From positions 1-57,889 of the forward strand of contig JAKFUU010000052.1 in NCBI GenBank assembly GCA_021732525.1: a DNA stretch of 57,889 nucleotides, written 5' to 3'. Shown piece after piece: positions 35,787 through 45,253 of this stretch. How positions within the stretch are numbered: the stretch's first letter is position 1; every line of letters starts with the position of its first letter. The DNA comes from Sphingomonadaceae bacterium (GTDB lineage: Bacteria > Pseudomonadota > Alphaproteobacteria > Sphingomonadales > Sphingomonadaceae). The notes beneath the pieces were generated by a model, which was not told the DNA's origin, searched no databases, and saw only the letters and a list, made by a program, of their open reading frames with translations. The translations under genes were made by a program, and so were the position numbers.

Positions 35787-36545
35787 TTATATGCCGCCGC
35801 CAACCGTGGGATAGCCAATTTCGGCCAAGCCCGCCTGCAAAGCAGAGATGCATTGATCCAATATCCTATCATCCACGCTGCGCACGACGAAATTGGCCCC
35901 GACTTTGCCTTCGCGAAAAAAGGGATAGCTGCCAATCTGACATCCTTCATGGGCTTTTTCAATTTTGCCCAGCAAATCTGCCACTTCGCTTTCCGCCACC
36001 CAGCAGCCAATTTGACGCGACAGCAAGGGCGCGCCGCCCTCCAATGTGCCGGTGAGCGCATCGAGCATTCCGGCGGTAATATGCGGCACGCCCGCCATGA
36101 TGAAGATATTCCCCGCGCGGATGCCCGGCGCGCCCGACATTTTATTGGGAATCAAATCCGCCCCGTCCGGCACTCTTGCCATCCGCAATCGGCCCGGATT
36201 AATCCCGCCCCGGCTCTCATAATATTGATGCAGCACCGCGCTGGCCTCCGGATGGATCACCACCTCGACGCCCAATGCCGCCGCGATCGCATCCACCGTA
36301 ATATCATCATGCGTGGGGCCAATGCCGCCGGTGGTAAACAGATAATCATGACGCGCGCGAAGGATGTTCACCGCTTCCACAATCGCATCCTGATCATCGG
36401 CAACCACGCGCACTTCTTTTAAGCGGATACCTTGAATATTCAGCCACAAGGCAATCTGGCCGATATTCTTATCCTGCGTGCGGCCAGAAAGGATTTCATC
36501 GCCGATAATAATCAACGCGGCGGTGTAGATGCGGTTTTGTGTCAT
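35787..36545 (-). CDS. CinA N-terminal (molybdopterin-binding-like) domain protein
   Basis: A 252-residue protein. Of two in-frame ATGs (36557, 36545) the second gives MTQNRIYTAALIIIGDEILSG, the usual N-terminus. TTGGIGPTHDDIT is the MoCF-fold motif. It has the CinA N-domain only, without the C-terminal nicotinamide-nucleotide amidase domain. Related proteins show ADP-ribose pyrophosphatase activity; the physiological role here is unknown. It diverges from map with only about 60 bp between starts. Confidence 0.88.
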   Translation of the reverse strand: MTQNRIYTAALIIIGDEILSGRTQDKNIGQIALWLNIQGIRLKEVRVVADDQDAIVEAVNILRARHDYLFTTGGIGPTHDDITVDAIAAALGVEVVIHPEASAVLHQYYESRGGINPGRLRMARVPDGADLIPNKMSGAPGIRAGNIFIMAGVPHITAGMLDALTGTLEGGAPLLSRQIGCWVAESEVADLLGKIEKAHEGCQIGSYPFFREGKVGANFVVRSVDDRILDQCISALQAGLAEIGYPTVGGGI

Positions 36546-36606
36546 GGGCTTGTCCATAACGAATAACACCCCTATCGCAAAGCGAGGAAAAGCTGTATCA
36601 GACACC

Positions 36607-37434
36607 ATGGATAAATATCTCTCTGTAAGCCCCGACGAAGCGTTAATCGCACGCGATGGCACCATCAAACTACACGGAGCGGAGGGTTTCGCCGGTATGC
36701 GCGCTGCCGGCCGGCTCGCCGCTGAGATATTGGACGCGCTGGTTCCGCATGTTGTGCCGGGCGTCAGCACCGAAGAGCTCGACGATATTGTGCGCGCCAT
36801 GACTATTGCGGGCGGCGCGGTGCCCGCCACTTTGGGCTACCGCGGCTATAACCATAGCTGCTGCATTTCGATTAATCATGTGATCTGCCACGGGATACCA
36901 TCGGACAAAAAACTGAAGGATGGTGACATTGTCAACATCGACGTGACGCCGATGCTGGATGGTTGGCATGGCGACACCAGCCGGATGTTCCTGGTTGGCG
37001 ATGTGCCGGTAAAGGCCAAACGCCTGGTCGATGCGACCTATGAATGCCTGATGCTCGGTATCGAGCAAGCCCGGCCCGGCAATCATATTGGTGACATTGG
37101 CGCAGCGATCCAGAAACATGCCGAAAAGCACCGCTACGGCGTGGTTCGCGATTTTTGCGGGCATGGGCTTGGCCGCCTGTTCCACGACGCGCCCGAAATC
37201 GTCCATGTCGGCCGCCCCGGCAGTGGTCCCGAAATTCGCCCCGGCATGTTTTTCACCATCGAACCGATGATCAATATCGGCAGGCCCGACGGGAAAATCC
37301 TCGACGATGGCTGGACGGCGGTAACACGGGATCGGAGCTTATCGGCGCAGTTTGAGCATTCGATTGGCATTACCGAGGATGGCTGCGAGATTTTTACTGC
37401 AAGTCCCAAGGGGTTCGGCCGGCCACCTTATTAA
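36607..37434 (+). CDS. map: Methionine aminopeptidase, type I
   Basis: A 275-residue protein from the ATG at 36607. Metal ligands are recognisable in NIDVTPMLDGWHGDTSRMF (two Asp), GHGLGRLFH (His), FTIEPM (Glu) and SAQFEHSIG (Glu); CISINHVICHGIP is the substrate-side block. It removes the initiator Met from new proteins. Convergent with the RES toxin gene, 13 bp apart. Confidence 0.96.
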   Translation: MDKYLSVSPDEALIARDGTIKLHGAEGFAGMRAAGRLAAEILDALVPHVVPGVSTEELDDIVRAMTIAGGAVPATLGYRGYNHSCCISINHVICHGIPSDKKLKDGDIVNIDVTPMLDGWHGDTSRMFLVGDVPVKAKRLVDATYECLMLGIEQARPGNHIGDIGAAIQKHAEKHRYGVVRDFCGHGLGRLFHDAPEIVHVGRPGSGPEIRPGMFFTIEPMINIGRPDGKILDDGWTAVTRDRSLSAQFEHSIGITEDGCEIFTASPKGFGRPPY

Positions 37435-37447
37435 GGGGTGGTGACAT

Positions 37448-37975
37448 TCAACCCTTGACAGGCAGCCGATGTTCGGGATCGTAAACCATGACCTTGCACG
37501 GCAAGCTATCGCTCCATCGCCACAGCACGAGATTGACAGCGCCCAAAGGAATATTCGGCACAAAACTGGGTATAATCACGCCATTCAATCGCTTATTGAT
37601 AAGCCGCTGCGCGATTTTTTGCGATGGCGCCGTCCTGCCGCTGCGTTGGAACGTCAGCCAAGCGCAGGCCATATCCAATTCGCGAATGCCCATCGCTTGG
37701 CGCGTGTCTGCGCGCGTCAAATCGGCAATGCCGGTGCAGTCAATGTCATATTCGCACAAGGTCAGCGGTAACATGCGGTTTGCAAAGCCCTGGGTGCATT
37801 CGGCGAGCGCGGTTATCGGCTCCAGCGAAAGATATAACGCCGCCTGGCCCTTCACATTGAACCGGCCGCCGGTAATCGCTGCGCCTTGACCCGATGTTGG
37901 ATCAAATGACCAGCGCGGATCATGCGCGCGGTAAGCGCGGGTTTGCAGCCGGAAACGGACGCCGATTTCAGGCAA
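37448..37975 (-). CDS. RES-domain toxin
   Basis: A 175-residue protein with the RES-family blocks GAAITGGRFNVKGQAALYLS and LEPITALAE. RES toxins of Xre-RES (ParST-related) systems degrade NAD+ or ADP-ribosylate a target. The start is taken as TTG at 37975, which overlaps the last codons and stop of the antitoxin gene; there is no ATG in this frame close to the domain. The next ATG upstream would lie deep inside the antitoxin gene. Family is clear; the start codon is less so. Confidence 0.87.
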   Translation of the reverse strand: MPEIGVRFRLQTRAYRAHDPRWSFDPTSGQGAAITGGRFNVKGQAALYLSLEPITALAECTQGFANRMLPLTLCEYDIDCTGIADLTRADTRQAMGIRELDMACAWLTFQRSGRTAPSQKIAQRLINKRLNGVIIPSFVPNIPLGAVNLVLWRWSDSLPCKVMVYDPEHRLPVKG

Positions 37976-38435
37976 ATCCGCCCAGCGCCATATGGTCCAG
38001 ATATTCGCGCACCGCGCCCGCTTCGCCCGATTTGACCAGCGCTTCAGCGGTGCGGCCGTCGAGCGCAGGGATCGGCTGTGAGCGATACCAGGCCATCGCC
38101 TGCGCATCCCCGCCCGCCCAGTCTTTAATACGTGCAATAATTTCAAGCATTTCGGTCATCCTCGCTTGGGCCTTGGGCGCCTTCACCCGGTCATTCTTGG
38201 TTAATGTTGTCAACGGCAAGCCCGCGGTATCCGCAAGCTGCGGCTTTGACATCCGGAAAATATCGGCCATCTGCGCAATATCGACATATCCCGCCTTGGT
38301 GAAATAATCACCGAGATAGCCACCGTTAACCGGCCCCAGAATATCCGATGCAGGCATACCCCGAAAGGCCAAAGGCATCTCCCGCAGGGCATAGTCTTTT
38401 GTAACCGGGCATGCTTGAGTAGTTGATTTATTCAT
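37968..38435 (-). CDS. Xre/MbcA/ParS-type antitoxin (DUF2384)
   Basis: A 155-residue protein from the ATG at 38435; another ATG lies 5 codons upstream. The middle part (FRMSKPQLADTAGLPLTTL) resembles a degenerate helix-turn-helix, and the C-terminus has the toxin-binding domain: WYRSQPIPALDGRTAEALV and VREYLDHMALGGFA. It neutralises the RES protein and probably represses the pair. It overlaps the toxin start by 8 bp, so the two are translationally coupled. Confidence 0.88.
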   Translation of the reverse strand: MNKSTTQACPVTKDYALREMPLAFRGMPASDILGPVNGGYLGDYFTKAGYVDIAQMADIFRMSKPQLADTAGLPLTTLTKNDRVKAPKAQARMTEMLEIIARIKDWAGGDAQAMAWYRSQPIPALDGRTAEALVKSGEAGAVREYLDHMALGGFA

Positions 38436-38467
38436 ATAAATGTCCAACATTATGTCTTATCTCAATA

Positions 38468-38496
38468 CAAATAAATCGACATAAACCCCATGTCAA
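38468..38496 (-). promoter_or_regulatory. Promoter of the RES/Xre pair
   Basis: On the minus strand TTGACA (38491-38496), 17 bp, TATTTG (38468-38473), about 33 bp upstream of the antitoxin ATG. An imperfect TGACAT...ATGTCG pair overlaps the -35 and could be the antitoxin's operator. Confidence 0.5.
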
Positions 38497-38541
38497 GTCC
38501 CGATCACCGCCGACGCGACATTTCTGTCTTTGTGATCTGGA

Positions 38542-39690
38542 TCACAAAGGCAAAAATATCACGCAGCCTCGGTTCAATAGCTGGATGATCAGCTCTATGG
38601 CCCGCTGCTGCTCGTTGGAATCAATTTTGGGGACATGTGCCGGATGAGCGCACAGCGTCTCTGCAAAACGCGCCGTTTCGCCGCTAAGGTCAAAATAGCC
38701 GCCGTCAACAAACAAGCTTAATTCGCCGCTATTCCGGCGAATGAACGAAAAGCGGCACGCCGGATTGCGTTTCAAGGGCGCAGCGCAGCGCAGCATATTT
38801 TCGACATATTCCGCGTCCGCCATTTCGTCCGGGCTCCAATCCATATCCGGATTTTTGGACCTGCTGTTATATTGCCCGAACCAGTGCGCAAAGGCGTTTT
38901 TATCAAGCAGCGCGTCAGTTATAAGCCGGTGCAATTGGCGAATCGCGGCGGGCGTAATTTCGCCTGGATTATCCTGCATAGACAGATCAGGATCACCATA
39001 GCGCGGATCGCCAAGCATATTTTCGATCAAATGATCAGCAAAATCGCCGATTAGCTCGCTGCGCGATGGCGCGCGAAATCCGACCGAATAAGTCATGCAA
39101 TCATCGCCCACCGCGACGCCATTATGCGCAAAACCCGGCGGCACATAAAGCATATCGCCCGGTTCCAGCACCCATTCTTCCACCGGTTGAAAATCGGCAA
39201 GCAACCGCAAGCTATCATGGGGTAAAAGCGCGCTATTTTCATCGCAATGGCCGCCGATTTGCCAGCGCCGCCGACCCAGCCCCTGAATCAAAAAAACATC
39301 ATATTGATCAAAATGCGCACCTACCCCGCCGCCATCACTGGCATAGCTGACCATAATATCATCGATCCGCCAATTGGGGATGAACCGAAAGGGTTCGATC
39401 AATTCTGCCACCGCCGGGATATGATGATCGGCCGCCTGCACCAACAATGTCCAAGGCAATCCGCCGAGCGCCGAAAAGCGCGTTTCGGGCAGCGGCCCGT
39501 CTTCGGCGGCCAAACGGTCTTTCTGCCGGGTAATCAACCGTGATTCCACCCCTTCCTCACAGGCCAATCCGGCCAGTTCATCCGGGGTGAGCGGATTGCG
39601 CCAGCCGGACCAGGCATCCCGGATGAGCAGCGGCTTTTTCTGCCAATAATCGCGAAGGAAGCTGGCGGGATCAAAATTGATAAGATGCAT
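38542..39690 (-). CDS. JmjC-type ribosomal oxygenase (YcfD/RoxA-like)
   Basis: A 382-residue cupin enzyme: MHLINFDPASFLRDYWQKKPLLI is the typical N-terminus. The Fe(II) ligands are in GAHFDQYDVFLIQ (HxD) and PPGFAHNGV (His). A C-terminal winged-helix-like part follows. YcfD hydroxylates an arginine of ribosomal protein L16 with oxygen and 2-oxoglutarate. It diverges from rluE, another ribosome-modifying enzyme. The target is inferred from family. Confidence 0.92.
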   Translation of the reverse strand: MHLINFDPASFLRDYWQKKPLLIRDAWSGWRNPLTPDELAGLACEEGVESRLITRQKDRLAAEDGPLPETRFSALGGLPWTLLVQAADHHIPAVAELIEPFRFIPNWRIDDIMVSYASDGGGVGAHFDQYDVFLIQGLGRRRWQIGGHCDENSALLPHDSLRLLADFQPVEEWVLEPGDMLYVPPGFAHNGVAVGDDCMTYSVGFRAPSRSELIGDFADHLIENMLGDPRYGDPDLSMQDNPGEITPAAIRQLHRLITDALLDKNAFAHWFGQYNSRSKNPDMDWSPDEMADAEYVENMLRCAAPLKRNPACRFSFIRRNSGELSLFVDGGYFDLSGETARFAETLCAHPAHVPKIDSNEQQRAIELIIQLLNRGCVIFLPL

Positions 39691-39805
39691 GGGCGCAGGT
39701 TACACATGCCGAACCGAAAGCGCATCGCAAATATGGCTTGCCCCATGAATTTGCTTTCACGTCGCGGCGTTTGCTTTTGCCTCGCGGCAGTGGCAAGCGA
39801 CGCAG

Positions 39806-40354
39806 ATGGCCCGGCTCATTCTTTTTAACAAGCCCTACGGCGTGTTGTCACAATTTACGGGCCGCAGCGGCGATACCGCGTGGGCCACGCTTTCAGCGTA
39901 TATCCCATTGCCCGGTTTCTATCCAGCTGGACGGCTTGACCGCGATAGCGAAGGATTGCTGCTGCTGACCGATGATGGCCGGTTGCAGGCGCGAATTTCG
40001 GACCCCAAATATAAAATGCCCAAAAGCTATCTGGTGCAAGTGGAGGGCGAAGCGACGGATGAAAAGCTCGCCATTCTACGCGGCGGGATCCGGTTAAAAG
40101 ATGGCATGACCGCGCCTGCGAAAGCCATCCGTATCGACAACCCGCCGCTTTGGCCGCGCGATCCGCCCGTGCGTTTCCGCAAGACTGTGCCCGATTGCTG
40201 GATCAAAATCACGATCCGTGAGGGCCGCAACCGGCAAGTCCGCCGGATGACAGCGGCGGCGGGCCTGCCCACCTTGCGGTTGGTAAGGTGGGCCATCGGC
40301 GATTGGCGTTTGGACGATATTGCGCCGGGCGAATGGCAAATAATAACAGTCTAA
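39806..40354 (+). CDS. rluE: 23S rRNA pseudouridine synthase RluE
   Basis: A 182-residue RsuA-family synthase, without S4 domain. It starts MARLILFNKPYGVLSQF; the catalytic Asp is in AGRLDRDSEGLLLLTDDG; EGRNRQVRRMTAA is the second core block. RluE isomerises U2457 (E. coli numbering) in 23S rRNA. The length and missing S4 domain fit RluE well. A hairpin repeat begins 2 bp after its stop. Confidence 0.92.
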   Translation: MARLILFNKPYGVLSQFTGRSGDTAWATLSAYIPLPGFYPAGRLDRDSEGLLLLTDDGRLQARISDPKYKMPKSYLVQVEGEATDEKLAILRGGIRLKDGMTAPAKAIRIDNPPLWPRDPPVRFRKTVPDCWIKITIREGRNRQVRRMTAAAGLPTLRLVRWAIGDWRLDDIAPGEWQIITV

Positions 40355-40355
40355 A

Positions 40356-40401
40356 GCATCGCGCGAAAAAGAGGGCACCGGTTTTTCGCATAAAGCGATG
40401 C
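40356..40401. repeat. Covarying hairpin repeat, copy B
   Basis: Outer stem GCATCGC/GCGATGC, inner stem GCGAAAAA/TTTTTCGC, apex GAGGGCACCGG, 3' bulge ATAAA. It lies between the convergent rluE and rsh genes and may end transcription of both. Confidence 0.85.
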
Positions 40402-40424
40402 GACAACAAATAGAATCTTATCCA

Positions 40425-42518
40425 TCAGCCATAAACCCGGTCCGCCGTTGCCACCGATTCGGACGCGCGCAAAGCGGAAATGATCCGCAATAAATGATGC
40501 AGATCATGCACTTCGAGATCGATCTCAAATGTGTGAAACTCCTCATCGCGCGCCGACATGCGAAGATTGATGATGTTGGCTTTTTGATAGCCAAATAGGC
40601 TGGCAATCTCACCCAAGGTTCCGGGGCGATTGTGGATAACAACGCGCAGCCGCGCCGCTGCACCGTCGCTGCCTTCGCCCCAGCTTAAATCCACCCAATC
40701 GACATCGGCGTCACTGGCAAGGCGGCCGCATTCGATGGTATGCACCTCAACTGGCTGATCTGGAATGCGCATGCCGATGATGCGGTCGCCGGGCACCGGG
40801 TGGCAACAATCGCCCAAATGATAACCCATACCCGGCGTTAATCCGCGGATCGAAATGGCATTTTCCTGGCTCGCCCAGACCATCTGCGAATCATTCGATT
40901 CATATCCAGGCAGCAGCGCGGCAATCAATTGCTGATCATTCATTTTGCCGGCGCCCACCGCATGCATCAATTCATCCGCGTCCACGAATCCAAGCCGATC
41001 GGTCGCCGCGGCCAGCGCCTTTTTGCCAATTTTTATCGGCGCGCGCTGCACCACCTCATTGTAAAGTTCGCGCCCGATCGCGATCAACTCATCGCGCTGC
41101 TGCACGCGCACATGGCGGCGGATTGCGGCGCGCGCCTTGCCGGTGACAACAAAGTTGAGCCAACCGGGCTGCGGCTCCTGCGCCTTGCTTTTCAATATTT
41201 CGACCATATCGCCATTGCCCAGCGGCGTCCGCAATGGCACATGACGCCCGTTGACCTTTGCCCCGACCGTTTTGTCGCCCAAATCGGTGTGGACGGCATA
41301 GGCAAAATCGACCGCCGTGGCGCCCTTGGGCAATTGGTGCAACGCGCCTTTGGGGGTGAAGGCAAATATGCGGTCATGATACATCGCCATCCGCGCATTT
41401 TCGAGCAGATCTTCGGCATCATGGCTGGTTTCCATAATTTCGATCAAATCACGGATCCAGCCCGCTTGGCCGTCGGGCTTATCTTCCTGTTTATAGGCCC
41501 AATGCGCGGCAAAGCCGAATTCGGACGCCGCGTGCATTGACTTGCTACGTATCTGCACCTCGACGCGCATATTGCGAGCGAATAATATCGTGGTGTGGAT
41601 TGAACGATATCCGTTGCGTTTGGGCGTGGAAATAAAATCTTTAAACCGCCCTGGCACCATCTGCCACTTTCGGTGCAATACGCCGAGCGCCCAATAACAA
41701 TCTTCGGGATTTTCGGTGATGATGCGAAAGGCATTGATATCCGACAATTGGTCAAAGGCAACATGGCGTTCCTGCATCTTGCGCCAGATCGAGTAAGGAT
41801 GCTTCTCGCGGCCCGATACGGTCACTTTCAAACCGTGGCGGCGCATCTCCTCAACGATACCCTCATTGATCGTCTCCAACCGAATCTCGGTATTGTCGCG
41901 AATATGTTTTAACCGCGCGGTGGTGGTTTCATAGGCTTCGGGTTCAAGCTGTTCAAAGGCGAGCAATTGCATCTCGCGCATATATTCATACATGCCAATT
42001 CGCTCCGCCAGCGGCGCATAAATATCCATGGTTTCCTTGGCAATGCGGCGGCGCTTTTCGGGGCTTTTGATGAAATGCAGCGTGCGCATATTATGCAACC
42101 GATCGGCAAGCTTTACCAGCAACACGCGAATATCGTTGGAAATGGCCAGCAGGAATTTGCGCAGATTTTCGGCGGCGCGTTCATCCTCGGTCTGCGCCTC
42201 AATCTTCGACAGTTTGGTTACGCCGTCAACCAATTGCGCGACCTCAGACCCAAATTTTGCCTCGATATCCTCAATCGTGGTCAGCGTGTCTTCCACCGTG
42301 TCATGCAGCAAGGCGGTGATGATGGTTTCTTCATCCATGCGAAGATCGGTCATCAAGCCGGCAACCTCCACCGGATGGCTGAAATAAGGATCGCCGCTGG
42401 CGCGTTTTTGGCCGCCATGCATCTGGACAGTATAGACATAAGCCCGGTTCAGCCGATCTTCATCGACATTGGGGGCATAAGCGCGCACCCGCTCCACCAA
42501 GTCATATTGCCGCATCAT
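40425..42518 (-). CDS. rsh: Bifunctional (p)ppGpp synthetase/hydrolase (RelA/SpoT homologue)
   Basis: A 697-residue Rsh protein. An HD hydrolase domain (HPVEVAGLM, LLHDTVEDT) comes first, then the synthetase domain (FRIITENPEDCYWALGVLH, FKDFISTPKRNGYRSIHTT), TGS (FAFTPKGALHQLPKGATAVDFAYAVH), and a C-terminal ACT domain. The synthetase RFKDFIxxPK form suggests it is active in synthesis too. As usual in Alphaproteobacteria this single enzyme probably controls the stringent response. Complete. Confidence 0.97.
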   Translation of the reverse strand: MMRQYDLVERVRAYAPNVDEDRLNRAYVYTVQMHGGQKRASGDPYFSHPVEVAGLMTDLRMDEETIITALLHDTVEDTLTTIEDIEAKFGSEVAQLVDGVTKLSKIEAQTEDERAAENLRKFLLAISNDIRVLLVKLADRLHNMRTLHFIKSPEKRRRIAKETMDIYAPLAERIGMYEYMREMQLLAFEQLEPEAYETTTARLKHIRDNTEIRLETINEGIVEEMRRHGLKVTVSGREKHPYSIWRKMQERHVAFDQLSDINAFRIITENPEDCYWALGVLHRKWQMVPGRFKDFISTPKRNGYRSIHTTILFARNMRVEVQIRSKSMHAASEFGFAAHWAYKQEDKPDGQAGWIRDLIEIMETSHDAEDLLENARMAMYHDRIFAFTPKGALHQLPKGATAVDFAYAVHTDLGDKTVGAKVNGRHVPLRTPLGNGDMVEILKSKAQEPQPGWLNFVVTGKARAAIRRHVRVQQRDELIAIGRELYNEVVQRAPIKIGKKALAAATDRLGFVDADELMHAVGAGKMNDQQLIAALLPGYESNDSQMVWASQENAISIRGLTPGMGYHLGDCCHPVPGDRIIGMRIPDQPVEVHTIECGRLASDADVDWVDLSWGEGSDGAAARLRVVIHNRPGTLGEIASLFGYQKANIINLRMSARDEEFHTFEIDLEVHDLHHLLRIISALRASESVATADRVYG

Positions 42519-42611
42519 GCCGCTTAAGATGGGGCAAAGCGCCGTCTATGCAACAAAAAAATGCTTGGCTGTGCAATCATAAACATATTCACGGTTAAGC
42601 CGGAAACAAAA

Positions 42612-43970
42612 TCACCCTTTCCCCTCTTTCTTCCTCCGCATCGCATCATGAAACCGGTCGGCCCAGCCGGGCTTTACCGATTGTTCGGCGCGCACCAGGC
42701 GCAGTTCACCATCGGCGACGTCGCGGGTCACGGCGCTGCCCGCCGCGACGATGGCATCGCGGCCGATTTTGACCGGGGCGATCAGCGCGCTATTGGAACC
42801 AATGAATGCGCCCTCGCCAATCACGGTTTGATATTTGAAATAGCCATCATAATTGCAGGTGATCGTGCCCGCGCCGATATTCGCCTTCGCGCCCACGGTG
42901 GCATCGCCGATATAGCTTAGGTGGTTGGCCTTTGCGCCCTGGCCCAGCGCCGCGTTTTTGACCTCGACAAAATTGCCGACCTTGGCCTTTTCCTCCAGCA
43001 CCGTGCCGGGGCGGAGCCTTGCGAAGGGGCCGACTTCGCAGCCCTCGCCGATCATCGCGCCTTCAATATGGCAATAAGCGCGAATCTTCGCATTATCCGC
43101 AACCGATACGCCGGGGCCGAAAAAAACATTCGGCTCGATCAACACGTCGCGGCCCAGCACCGTATCATAGGCGAACCAAACCGTTTCCGGCGCGATCAAG
43201 GTTGCGCCGCCATCCATCGCCTGGATGCGCCGCCGTTTCTGCCATTCGCCCTCCATCTCGGCGAGCTGCGCGCGGCTGTTGATGCCGGCCACGTCAAACG
43301 GATCGGTCGTCACAGCGACGCAGCGCCGCCCGTCGCTATTCGCGATGTTGACGATATCGGTGAGGTAATATTCCTTTTGCGCATTGTCGTTCGTGACGCG
43401 GGCGAGCAGCGCGAACAGGTCTGCCGCCTTCACCGCCATCAGCCCGCTATTGGACAGCTTCACCGCTTTTTCCGCCGCGCTCGCGTCCTTTTGCTCGACC
43501 ATTTTGACAATGCGCTCTTGTCCTTTGGCACCCTCAACAATCACGCGGCCATAGCCTGTGGGGTCGCCGGGTTCGAACGCCAGCACAACCACGGCAGGGG
43601 CATCATCCGCATTCAGCCGGTCTATCATCGCCTGCATCGTTGCTGTCGGCACGAAGGGCACATCGCCGTAAAGGATCAGCACATCCCCGTCGAAGCCGCT
43701 GAGCGCGCCATGCGCCATTTGTACCGCATGGCCGGTGCCGTGCTGCGGTTCTTGCAGCGCAAGCTCGGCTGATCCGGCCAGCGCCTCCTCCAGCTGTGCC
43801 TTGCCCGAACCGACCACAACGACCTTTTTTTCGGGCGCAAGCGCATCGACGCTCGCCATCAAATGCATCAGCATCGGCCGGCCGGCAACCGGATGCAGCA
43901 CCTTATGCAAATCGGATTTCATGCGGGTGCCTTTACCCGCGGCGAGGATGATGGCGGCAATCTGTGTCAT
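42612..43970 (-). CDS. glmU: Bifunctional GlmU (N-acetylglucosamine-1-P uridyltransferase/acetyltransferase)
   Basis: A 452-residue protein from the ATG at 43970 (MTQIAAIILAAGKGTRMKS); an upstream in-frame ATG four codons earlier is possible. The N-terminal pyrophosphorylase domain (LAAGKGTRM, QHGTGHAVQMA, YGDVPF) is joined to a C-terminal left-handed beta-helix (LRPGTVLEEKAKVGNFVEVK, GAGTITCNYDG). It makes UDP-GlcNAc for peptidoglycan and LPS, using the product of glmS after isomerisation. glmS is 34 kb away. Confidence 0.97.
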   Translation of the reverse strand: MTQIAAIILAAGKGTRMKSDLHKVLHPVAGRPMLMHLMASVDALAPEKKVVVVGSGKAQLEEALAGSAELALQEPQHGTGHAVQMAHGALSGFDGDVLILYGDVPFVPTATMQAMIDRLNADDAPAVVVLAFEPGDPTGYGRVIVEGAKGQERIVKMVEQKDASAAEKAVKLSNSGLMAVKAADLFALLARVTNDNAQKEYYLTDIVNIANSDGRRCVAVTTDPFDVAGINSRAQLAEMEGEWQKRRRIQAMDGGATLIAPETVWFAYDTVLGRDVLIEPNVFFGPGVSVADNAKIRAYCHIEGAMIGEGCEVGPFARLRPGTVLEEKAKVGNFVEVKNAALGQGAKANHLSYIGDATVGAKANIGAGTITCNYDGYFKYQTVIGEGAFIGSNSALIAPVKIGRDAIVAAGSAVTRDVADGELRLVRAEQSVKPGWADRFHDAMRRKKEGKG

Positions 43971-44089
43971 GAATATTGTCATGCCAGCAAAATCTTTGAG
44001 ATTCCATAAGCAATGCGGCCAGACGAGGCGCGTTGACAAGATAACACAGCGCGCTATCGTTAAGGCGATCAGGCAAGGGGAACCCGAAA

Positions 44090-45253
44090 ATGTACAGCGA
44101 ACAGGATCTGCAAACCGCGATAGCGGCGGGCGCGATAACCGAAGAAGCGGCGCAGGCGCTGCGCGACCATGTTGCCGCCACGCGCGCAACACCCTTTGTC
44201 GATGAAGAAAATTTCCGGCTGATATCGGGATTTAATGATATTTTTGTCGCGATTGCGGCGATTATCCTGCTCGTGGCGGTTTGGTGGATTGGATCGGCGC
44301 TGCAATCGGATGTGAAAGATTATACATCTGCTTTGCCCGGCGTGTTTGGTGAAGGGACAAAATTTGGTGATTATCAGGATCGTGCCAAGGGTATGGGCGG
44401 ATTGTTATGCGCTCTTGCTGCATGGTTGCTTGCCGAATATTTCACCCGAAAACGGCGCATGGCTTTTCCCAGTATCATCTTGCTTGGCGCATTCGTGATC
44501 GGCATTGCTTCGGCATTGAACGGCTTTTACCTCGATTGGGACTATACGAAATATGGGTATGCACAGTCGTGGCAAAACACAGCGCTCGCCCCATTGGCCG
44601 AAGCGCGCAGCCAGCGTTTGATGCTGGTTTACTCCGCCATTGGTTTGTTCACGGCGGTCGCGGCCTATGCCCATTGGCGGCGCTTCCATGTCCCGATTGC
44701 GGTCGCCGCTTTGGCCGCGGCGGCGGGCGCCGTGATCCTCTTCGGATTATTCTACCTGTTTGATGTGCAGACATATAATAGCACGGCTGCGCTGACGCCA
44801 ATCCTGATACTGGGGGTTGCAATCTTCGCGTTCGCCATGTGGTGGGACATGTCCGACAAAAAGCGCGAAACCGGACGCAGCGATGTTGCCTTCTGGCTGC
44901 ATCTGCTTGCCGCGCCGCTGATTGCGCATCCGCTATTTGCGCTGATCGGAGTCACGCAAGGCATCAGTATTGGTATCGGTGCGATTATCGGCGTGCTGGC
45001 GGTTTATCTCGGCTTCTGCCTGGTCGCATTGGCGGTTGACCGGCGCGCCTTGCTCGTTTCGGCGCTGGCCTATGTGTTGATTGCCTTGACGGCTTTGTTC
45101 CGGCAATATGGCGTTGTCGAGCTGAATGTAGCGGTAACGGCGTTGATCATAGGATCGGCTTTGTTGTTGCTATCGGCATTTTGGACGACGCTGCGCCGGA
45201 TGATTGTAAGCAACCTGCCCCGCGAACTGCAAGGCAAGCTGCCCGCGATTTAA
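44090..45253 (+). CDS. Polytopic membrane protein of unknown function
   Basis: A 387-residue protein with a soluble N-terminus of about 48 residues (DLQTAIAAGAITEEAAQALR, a short helical domain) and about ten transmembrane segments. The N-terminal pattern followed by multiple helices recalls DUF2157-type proteins, but I cannot confirm this. It diverges from glmU and its last bases overlap the DUF2794 gene tail by 4 bp. Confidence 0.75.
   Translation: MYSEQDLQTAIAAGAITEEAAQALRDHVAATRATPFVDEENFRLISGFNDIFVAIAAIILLVAVWWIGSALQSDVKDYTSALPGVFGEGTKFGDYQDRAKGMGGLLCALAAWLLAEYFTRKRRMAFPSIILLGAFVIGIASALNGFYLDWDYTKYGYAQSWQNTALAPLAEARSQRLMLVYSAIGLFTAVAAYAHWRRFHVPIAVAALAAAAGAVILFGLFYLFDVQTYNSTAALTPILILGVAIFAFAMWWDMSDKKRETGRSDVAFWLHLLAAPLIAHPLFALIGVTQGISIGIGAIIGVLAVYLGFCLVALAVDRRALLVSALAYVLIALTALFRQYGVVELNVAVTALIIGSALLLLSAFWTTLRRMIVSNLPRELQGKLPAI

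Noticed and set aside
43563-43575. Another GGGTTCGAA tRNA-like word
   Set aside because: Inside glmU coding sequence, no cloverleaf.
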